64,000 nucleotides of DNA, taken from Pseudomonas sp. JUb42 (GTDB lineage: Bacteria; Pseudomonadota; Gammaproteobacteria; Pseudomonadales; Pseudomonadaceae). Location of the stretch: positions 62,001 to 126,000 of the forward strand of contig NZ_JANUFD010000020.1 of the NCBI RefSeq assembly GCF_024807945.1, written 5' to 3'. Below are positions 58,388-64,000 of this stretch, piece after piece. The stretch's first letter is position 1; each line of letters opens with the position of its first letter. Position numbers and translations under genes: made by a program. The notes beneath the pieces were generated by a model. That model made no database searches. It saw nothing but the letters and a program-made list of their open reading frames with translations, and was not told where the DNA came from.

Positions 58388-59233
58388 TTAGGCTTTCAAG
58401 GCGAGTGCGTGATGTCGCAGATGATCTTCCATGAAACTGGCGATGAAGAAATAGCTGTGGTCGTAACCCGGCTGCATTCTCAAGGTCAGTGGATGCTCTG
58501 CCGCTTTTGCCGCCTGGACCAGCGCCTCAGGCTTGAGCTGATTGGCCAGGAAGTCGTCACGATCGCCCTGATCGACGAGGATCGGCAGTTTTTCCGTCGC
58601 CTCGCTGATCAGTACACTGGCATCCCATTCGCGCCAGCGGGCACGGTCTTCACCCAGATAACGGGAGAAAGCCTTTTGTCCCCACGGGCAATCCATCGGA
58701 TTGCTGATCGGCGAAAACGCCGACACCGACTTGTAGCGACCCGGATTGCGCAACGCGCAGACCAAAGCACCATGGCCGCCCATGGAATGACCGCTGACGC
58801 CACGCACATCGGATGCCGGGAAATGCGCCTCGACCAGGGCCGGCAGCTCGCTGACCACATAATCATGCATGCGGTAATGCTTGGCCCAAGGCTGTGCCGT
58901 CGCGTTAAGGTAGAAACCGGCGCCGAGACCGAAGTCCCAGGCGTTGTCCGGGTCACCGGGCACGTCCGGCCCGCGTGGGCTGGTGTCAGGAGCGACGATG
59001 ATGATGCCGAGTTCTGCCGCGATACGCTGCACGCCAGCCTTCTGCATGAAGTTTTCATCGGTACAGGTCAGGCCTGACAGCCAATACAGCACCGGCAGCT
59101 TCTCGCCCTGCTCTGCCTGCGGTGGCAGATAGACGGCAAACACCATGTCGCAGCCGAGCACGTCGGAGCGATGCTTGTAGCGCTTCTGCCAGCCGCCGAA
59201 GCTTTTCTGGCAGGAAATATTTTCCAAAGACAT
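58388..59233 (-). CDS. fghA: S-formylglutathione hydrolase
   Basis: A product of 281 residues with the esterase nucleophile in GVSGHSMGGHGALV (Ser about 149), and the catalytic Asp and His near VDQGDRDDFL and PGYDHSYFFI. It splits S-formylglutathione to formate and glutathione, the second step of formaldehyde detoxification after AdhC, encoded just upstream. Confidence 0.97.
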   Translation of the reverse strand: MSLENISCQKSFGGWQKRYKHRSDVLGCDMVFAVYLPPQAEQGEKLPVLYWLSGLTCTDENFMQKAGVQRIAAELGIIIVAPDTSPRGPDVPGDPDNAWDFGLGAGFYLNATAQPWAKHYRMHDYVVSELPALVEAHFPASDVRGVSGHSMGGHGALVCALRNPGRYKSVSAFSPISNPMDCPWGQKAFSRYLGEDRARWREWDASVLISEATEKLPILVDQGDRDDFLANQLKPEALVQAAKAAEHPLTLRMQPGYDHSYFFIASFMEDHLRHHALALKA

Positions 59234-59248
59234 GGGTCGTGGACTCCC

Positions 59249-59321
59249 AGCTTCAAGCTACGAGCTTCAAGCTGCAATCGGTCATCCCCACTTGCAGCTT
59301 GCCGCTTGTAGCTAGCAGCTG
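59249..59321. repeat. AGCTTCAAGCT-type intergenic repeat
   Basis: Short direct and inverted repeats of AGCTTCAAGCT, CAGCTTG and GTAGCT fill the gap between fghA and adhC. Such low-complexity patches are frequent between genes in fluorescent pseudomonads. No gene or clear terminator is seen. Confidence 0.55.
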
Positions 59322-59324
59322 CTC

Positions 59325-60437
59325 TTAGAAGTGAATGACAGAACGAATGCTTTTGCCTTCGTGCATCAGGTCGAATGCCTTGTTGATATCTTCCAGGCCC
59401 ATGGTGTGGGTGATGAAGGTATCCAGAGGGATTTCGCCGTTCTGGGCTTTTTCCACATAGCTAGGCAGCTCGGTACGGCCACGCACGCCACCGAATGCCG
59501 AACCGCGCCAGACGCGACCGGTCACGAGCTGGAACGGACGGGTAGCGATTTCCTGACCCGACGGCGCCACGCCGATGATCACCGACTCGCCCCAGCCTTT
59601 ATGGCAGCACTCGAGGGCCGCGCGCATCAGGTTGACGTTGCCGATGCACTCAAAGCTGTAGTCAACGCCGCCATCGGTCAATTCAACGATCACGTCCTGG
59701 ATAGGCTTGTCGTGTTCTTTTGGATTGATGAAGTCGGTCGCACCCAGCTCACGGGCCACGTCAAATTTCGCCGGGTTGATGTCGATGGCGATGATGCGCG
59801 AGGCCTTGGCCATTTTCGCGCCGATGATAGCCGCCAGACCAATGCCGCCCAGGCCGAAGATGGCCACGGTAGCGCCCTCTTCCACTTTGGCGGTGTTGAG
59901 CACGGCACCGATACCGGTGGTGACGCCACACCCGAGCAGGCAGACTTTTTCCAGCGGAGCTTCCTGAGGGATCTTGGCCAGGGAAATTTCCGGCACCACG
60001 GTGTACTCGGAGAAGGTCGAGCAGCCCATGTAGTGATAGACCGGCTGACCGTTGTAGCTGAAGCGGGTGGTGCCGTCAGGCATCAGGCCCTTGCCCTGGG
60101 TCGCACGGACTTTCTGGCACAGGTTGGTCTTGCCGGACAGGCAGAATTTGCACTCGCGGCATTCAGCGGTGTACAGCGGAATCACATGGTCGCCCACAGC
60201 CAGGGAAGTGACGCCTTCGCCGATCGCTTCAACAATGCCGCCGCCTTCGTGACCGAGGATGCACGGGAACACGCCTTCGGAGTCGGCTCCTGACAGTGTG
60301 TAGGCATCGGTGTGGCAGACACCGGAAGCAACGGTGCGAGTCAACACCTCACCGGCCTTTGGCGCTTCGACGTCGACTTCAACGATCTGCAGCGGTTGGT
60401 TAGGGGCAAAGGCAACGGCGGCGCGTGACTTGATCAT
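59325..60437 (-). CDS. adhC: S-(hydroxymethyl)glutathione dehydrogenase / class III alcohol dehydrogenase
   Basis: Start at ATG 60437 (MIKSRAAVAFAPNQPLQIVE), giving 370 residues. The catalytic zinc site is GVCHTD with GHEGGGIVE, the structural zinc site is the four cysteines in CRECKFCLSGKTNLC, and the NAD fold is IFGLGGIGLAAI. It oxidises the glutathione-formaldehyde adduct to S-formylglutathione. It is divergent from a LysR gene. Confidence 0.97.
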   Translation of the reverse strand: MIKSRAAVAFAPNQPLQIVEVDVEAPKAGEVLTRTVASGVCHTDAYTLSGADSEGVFPCILGHEGGGIVEAIGEGVTSLAVGDHVIPLYTAECRECKFCLSGKTNLCQKVRATQGKGLMPDGTTRFSYNGQPVYHYMGCSTFSEYTVVPEISLAKIPQEAPLEKVCLLGCGVTTGIGAVLNTAKVEEGATVAIFGLGGIGLAAIIGAKMAKASRIIAIDINPAKFDVARELGATDFINPKEHDKPIQDVIVELTDGGVDYSFECIGNVNLMRAALECCHKGWGESVIIGVAPSGQEIATRPFQLVTGRVWRGSAFGGVRGRTELPSYVEKAQNGEIPLDTFITHTMGLEDINKAFDLMHEGKSIRSVIHF

Positions 60438-60542
60438 CCATCTTCTCCAGCGAAGTAAAAACAAGACCTGGAGTGTAAAGCAGTGCCGATTGGTGAATAA
60501 TCCAGGCAAAAGCAAAACATTATTGCTGCACAGGGATAATCA

Positions 60543-61439
60543 ATGTACGCCAACCGCTGGGAAGGTCTGGATGAGTTCGTCGCTGTGGCCGAATGCGGTC
60601 AGTTCACTGCGGCAGCGGAACGTTTGGGTGTGTCGTCATCCCATATCAGCCGACAGATCGTCCGCCTGGAAGAACGCCTGCAGACTCGTCTGCTCTACCG
60701 CAGCACCCGGCGTGTCACCCTGACCGAAGCCGGGCAGACCTTCCTGCATCATTGCCAGCGCCTGCAGGACGGGCGCGAAGAAGCCCTGCGCGCGGTCGGC
60801 GACCTCAACAGCGAGCCCAAGGGCCTGCTGCGCATGACCTGCGCCGTGGCCTATGGCGAGCGCTTTATCACGCCACTGGTCACGCGCTTCATGGGCGACT
60901 ATCCGCAGCTGCGCGTGGATATCGAGTTGAGTAACCGCACGCTGGACCTGGTGCATGAAGGATTGGACCTGGCCATTCGCCTCGGCCGCCTGCAGGACTC
61001 ACGACTGGTGGCCACGCGCCTGGCGCCGCGACGCATGTACCTGTGCGCCTCGCCGTCTTACCTGGAACGCTACGGACGGCCTCACAGCCTGTCGGAGCTC
61101 AATCGGCACAACTGCCTGATCGGTGGCAGCGACACCTGGCTGCTGCAACAGAATGGTCGAGAGTTTTCCCAGCGGATCCAGGGCAATTGGCGCTGCAACA
61201 GTGGCCAAGCCGTGTTGGACGCGGCGCTGCAAGGGGTGGGGCTGTGTCAGTTGCCGGATTATTACGTGCTTGAGCACCTCAACAGCGGCGCGCTGATCTC
61301 CCTGCTCGAAGCCCATCAGCCGCCGAATACGGCGGTCTGGGCGCTGTATCCGCAGCAACGGCATTTATCGCCGAAGGTGCGCAAGCTGGTGGATTATCTG
61401 AAGGAAGGGTTGGCGATGCGGGATGAGTATCGGGTGTAG
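60543..61439 (+). CDS. gfnR: LysR-family regulator (GfnR-like)
   Basis: A product of 298 residues with the winged helix LDEFVAVAECGQFTAAAERL and VSSSHISRQIVRLEERLQTR and a LysR ligand-binding domain. It is divergent from adhC-fghA across 105 bp. That position matches GfnR of P. aeruginosa (PA3630), the activator of glutathione-dependent formaldehyde detoxification; the symbol rests on this context. Confidence 0.88.
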   Translation: MYANRWEGLDEFVAVAECGQFTAAAERLGVSSSHISRQIVRLEERLQTRLLYRSTRRVTLTEAGQTFLHHCQRLQDGREEALRAVGDLNSEPKGLLRMTCAVAYGERFITPLVTRFMGDYPQLRVDIELSNRTLDLVHEGLDLAIRLGRLQDSRLVATRLAPRRMYLCASPSYLERYGRPHSLSELNRHNCLIGGSDTWLLQQNGREFSQRIQGNWRCNSGQAVLDAALQGVGLCQLPDYYVLEHLNSGALISLLEAHQPPNTAVWALYPQQRHLSPKVRKLVDYLKEGLAMRDEYRV

Positions 61440-61464
61440 CGGCAAATACAAACCAGTACAGGCC

Positions 61465-61574
61465 ATGTGGGAGCCGGCTTGTCGGATCGCCGCACCGTGG
61501 CGATCAAGTGCGAAGCGCTCGCAAACATGTCGGCGCCTGATCCGACGCCATCGCCAGCAAGCCGGCTCCCACAT
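61465..61574. repeat. REP doublet (REPIN)
   Basis: The outer arms ATGTGGGAGCCGGCTTG (61465-61481) and CAAGCCGGCTCCCACAT (61558-61574) are perfect inverted copies. Inner arms GATCGCC/GGCGATC (61485-61505) and GTCGGATC/GATCCGAC (61481-61488 with 61539-61546) add secondary structure. This is the usual inverted pair of Pseudomonas REP sequences, in a convergent intergenic gap. Confidence 0.88.
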
Positions 61575-61585
61575 ATCATTTCAAT

Positions 61586-62299
61586 TCAGAAGGCAGCATC
61601 GTATTTAAGCCGCAACCGCAACCACTCAAGATCCTCGGGCCGGGTCACCTTGATATTGTCCGAGCGCCCTTCGATCAGACGCGGGGCTTGCCCGGCCCAT
61701 TCCATGGCCGAAGCTTCGTCGGTAATGCTCACATTCGACACCAGGCCATCAGCCAGCGCCCGATGCAGCGCGCCGAGGCGGAACATCTGCGGCGTGTAGG
61801 CCTGCCAGATCAGGCTACGATCAACGGTTTCGCTGACCCGGCCTTCGCTGTCGGCACGCTTGAGGGTGTCACGGGCAGGCACGGCCAGCAGGCCGCCCAC
61901 CGGATCGTTGACCAGTTCGCGCAGCAGGTTGTCCAGGTCTGTGCGAGACAGATTGGGCCGCGCGGCGTCATGCACCAGCACCCAGTCATCATCACCGGCG
62001 CCCTGGGCATGCAGATGCAGCAAAGCGTTGAGCACCGAGTCAGCGCGCTCCCTGCCACCATCGACCCGCTGTATACGTGAGTCGAGGGCACACGGCAGGG
62101 TCGGCCAGTAGGGATCATCGGGTGCGAGGCTGATCACCATGCCCTTGAGGCGCGGGTGATCGAGAAAACACAGCAGGCTGTGTTCAAGAATAGTCAGACT
62201 GCCCAGTTGCAGATACTGCTTGGGGCGGTCGGCCGCCATGCGAGCACCAACGCCCGCAGCGGGAATCACTGCCCAGAAGGCAGGAAGGGAATCGTTCAC
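61586..62299 (-). CDS. ispD: 2-C-methyl-D-erythritol 4-phosphate cytidylyltransferase
   Basis: Start at GTG 62299, just before the ftsB stop, giving 237 residues beginning with NDSLPAFWAVIPAAGVGARM. The nucleotide-binding motif is PAAGVGARMAADRPKQYL, and VLVHDAARPNL and ITDEASAMEW follow. It is the CTP-using step of the MEP pathway. It overlaps ftsB by a few bases and is cotranscribed with it. Confidence 0.96.
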   Translation of the reverse strand: MNDSLPAFWAVIPAAGVGARMAADRPKQYLQLGSLTILEHSLLCFLDHPRLKGMVISLAPDDPYWPTLPCALDSRIQRVDGGRERADSVLNALLHLHAQGAGDDDWVLVHDAARPNLSRTDLDNLLRELVNDPVGGLLAVPARDTLKRADSEGRVSETVDRSLIWQAYTPQMFRLGALHRALADGLVSNVSITDEASAMEWAGQAPRLIEGRSDNIKVTRPEDLEWLRLRLKYDAAF

Positions 62300-62300
62300 G

Positions 62301-62579
62301 TCATTGCGCCAGCTGATAGAGGGTTTCGCCATCCTTGACCATGCCCAATTCATGACGGGCACGTTCTTCGACGGTTTCCAGACCTTTTTTCAGTTCCAGC
62401 ACTTCGGCGTCGAGAACACGATTACGCTCCAGCAGGCCTTCATTCTCGGCATGCTGATCTGCAATCTGCTGAGTCAGGCTGGCCACTTGCGCAAGGCTCC
62501 CGTTACCGACCCAAAGGCGATACTGCAAGCCGGCGAGGAGCAGAAGCAAGACAAGAAACAACCAGTTCGGACTGCGCAT
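62301..62579 (-). CDS. ftsB: Cell division protein FtsB
   Basis: Start at ATG 62579 (MRSPNWLFLVLLLLLAGLQY), giving 92 residues. A single membrane segment (5-21) is followed by a periplasmic leucine-zipper coiled coil (QVASLTQQIADQHAENEGLL onward). It forms the FtsQLB complex at the septum. It lies between eno and ispD, the common gammaproteobacterial order. Confidence 0.95.
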   Translation of the reverse strand: MRSPNWLFLVLLLLLAGLQYRLWVGNGSLAQVASLTQQIADQHAENEGLLERNRVLDAEVLELKKGLETVEERARHELGMVKDGETLYQLAQ

Positions 62580-62734
62580 TGAATATCGGGACCCAGTAAA
62601 GACAGCAAGCATTCGAACAAACCACTAAGGGCATTAAGCCTGGCACGGGCCAGGCTCAATCACCGCGAACGGCAGAATCAGGCGAAATTATCGACTGTTC
62701 CTACAACGAACGCTGTCTTTTTACCATCTCCGAC

Positions 62735-64000
62735 TCAGCCACGGAACTCGTCGCGACCACGATAGATAGCTTTAGCACCCAATTGCTCTTCGATACGCAG
62801 CAGTTGGTTGTACTTGGCGATACGGTCGGAACGGCTCAGGGAACCAGTCTTGATCTGACCGGCGGACGTGCCCACGGCCAGATCGGCAATGGTTGAATCC
62901 TCGGTTTCACCGGAACGGTGCGAGATCACGGCAGTGTAACCAGCGGCCTTGGCCATCTGGATGGCTTCCAGGGTTTCGGTCAGGGTGCCGATCTGGTTGA
63001 ACTTGATCAGGATCGAGTTACCGATTTTCTTGTCGATGCCTTCTTTGAGGATCTTGGTGTTGGTGACGAACAAGTCGTCGCCCACCAGCTGGATCTTGTC
63101 GCCGATCTTGTCGGTGAGGATTTTCCAGCCTGCCCAGTCGGACTCGTCCAGACCGTCTTCGATGGAGATGATCGGGTGCTTGCTGACCAGATCGGCCAGG
63201 TAGTCGGCGAAACCGGCGGAGTCGTACTCGCCTTCTTCGCTCAGCACGTACTTGCCGTTCTTGTAGAACTCGCTCGCGGCGCAGTCCAGGGCCAGGGTCA
63301 CGTCGGTGCCCAGCTTGTAACCGGCGTTGGCAACGGCTTCGGCGATGGCATCCAGCGCGTCGGCGTTGGAGTTCAGGTTCGGTGCGAAACCGCCTTCGTC
63401 ACCGACCGCAGTGTTCAGGCCACGGGCCTTCAGCACAGCTTTGAGGTGATGGAAAATCTCGGTGCCCCAGCGCAAGCCTTCGGAGAAGGTCTTGGCGCCG
63501 ACTGGCTGGATCATGAATTCCTGGATATCGATGTTGTTATCCGCGTGCTCGCCACCGTTGATGATGTTCATCATCGGCACCGGCATCGAGTAGACGCCTG
63601 GGGTGCCGTTGAGGTTGGCGATATGCGCGTACAGCGGCAGGTCCTGGTCCTGTGCGGCAGCCTTGGCGGCGGCCAGTGACACGGCGAGGATGGCGTTGGC
63701 ACCCAGGCTGGCTTTGTTCTCGGTGCCATCAAGGGCGATCATGGCACGGTCCAGCGCCTGCTGGTCGACCGGATCCTTGCCCAGCAACAGGTCACGGATA
63801 GGACCGTTGATGTTGGCGACTGCCTTCAGTACGCCCTTGCCCATGTAACGGCTCTTGTCGCCATCACGCAGCTCCAGCGCTTCGCGCGAGCCGGTGGAGG
63901 CACCGGACGGCGCACAGGCGCTGCCGATGATACCGTTGTCGAGGAGCACATCTGCTTCCACGGTGGGATTGCCACGGGAGTCGAGAACTTCACGACCTTT
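62735..64000 (-). CDS. eno: Enolase (5' end beyond window)
   Basis: Glycolytic enzyme interconverting 2-phosphoglycerate and phosphoenolpyruvate. The visible frame runs from the window edge with KGREVLDSRGNPTVEADVLL and lacks only about the first 8 residues. SGASTGSREALELRDGD, the catalytic Glu region and the signature ILIKFNQIGTLTETLEAI near the C-terminus are present. The stop is at 62735. Confidence 0.98.
   Translation of the reverse strand, partial: KGREVLDSRGNPTVEADVLLDNGIIGSACAPSGASTGSREALELRDGDKSRYMGKGVLKAVANINGPIRDLLLGKDPVDQQALDRAMIALDGTENKASLGANAILAVSLAAAKAAAQDQDLPLYAHIANLNGTPGVYSMPVPMMNIINGGEHADNNIDIQEFMIQPVGAKTFSEGLRWGTEIFHHLKAVLKARGLNTAVGDEGGFAPNLNSNADALDAIAEAVANAGYKLGTDVTLALDCAASEFYKNGKYVLSEEGEYDSAGFADYLADLVSKHPIISIEDGLDESDWAGWKILTDKIGDKIQLVGDDLFVTNTKILKEGIDKKIGNSILIKFNQIGTLTETLEAIQMAKAAGYTAVISHRSGETEDSTIADLAVGTSAGQIKTGSLSRSDRIAKYNQLLRIEEQLGAKAIYRGRDEFRG

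Overview
This window is chromosomal DNA of a Pseudomonas, probably the P. fluorescens group, with a complete-looking temperate prophage of about 35.2 kb. The chromosomal order kup / rimO ... fpr-finR, dgkA, erdR, recX-recA-cinA, mutS, fdxA, rsmZ, rpoS-nlpD-pcm-surE-truD-ispF, fghA-adhC-LysR, ispD-ftsB-eno is the order I know from Pseudomonas. Codon use is GC-rich, and REP-type hairpins lie between several genes.

Layout. 1-1501: kup (minus strand, runs off the left edge). 1502-1838: native promoter region and first codons of rimO, cut by the prophage. About 1838-37032: prophage. 36984-38309: rimO rebuilt with a phage-supplied 5' end. 38310-64000: chromosomal housekeeping and regulatory genes, ending in a partial eno.

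The prophage is a mosaic. Its virion genes are of P2/HP1 (K139, phiO18P) type: divergent O-N-M-L-R-S-sheath-tube-lysis-tail (leftward, 25868 to 7987) and P-Q (rightward, 26025-28869), with a P2-type Ogr activator. Immunity is lambda-like: a self-cleaving S24 repressor (cI), a Cro, and two clusters of ACCGCAGGTA operators about 3.2 kb apart (right 31653-31758, left 34935-34995). Replication seems to use a plasmid-type (IncFII-like) RepA. Integration uses a large serine recombinase whose gene starts next to the right att site. Accessory genes at the left end are a HigBA-type toxin-antitoxin pair whose toxin is broken by an 8-bp tandem duplication, an adenine methylase, umuD-umuC, and two AT-richer unknown genes beside a decayed duplicate piece of the tail-spike gene.

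SOS wiring runs through the whole element. LexA-type boxes (CTG-N10-CAG) precede the methylase, umuDC and a DUF1654 gene; a near-box precedes ogr. The repressor also carries the Ser/Lys self-cleavage dyad. Host recA in the same window has its own box. I infer an SOS-inducible phage.

The most notable points are: (1) integration inside the rimO coding sequence, with the phage supplying a new start, RBS and first ~16 codons, including the first Fe-S cysteine; (2) a canonical A AAA AAG -1 frameshift site joining two tail-chaperone ORFs; (3) SOS-type boxes at both lysogeny-exit and late-activation points; (4) the slipped higB; (5) a tail-tip protein built of six propeller-like repeats. Outside the prophage, rsmZ with a GacA-type upstream site is visible between fdxA and rpoS. 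I saw no tRNA or rRNA genes and no CRISPR array.
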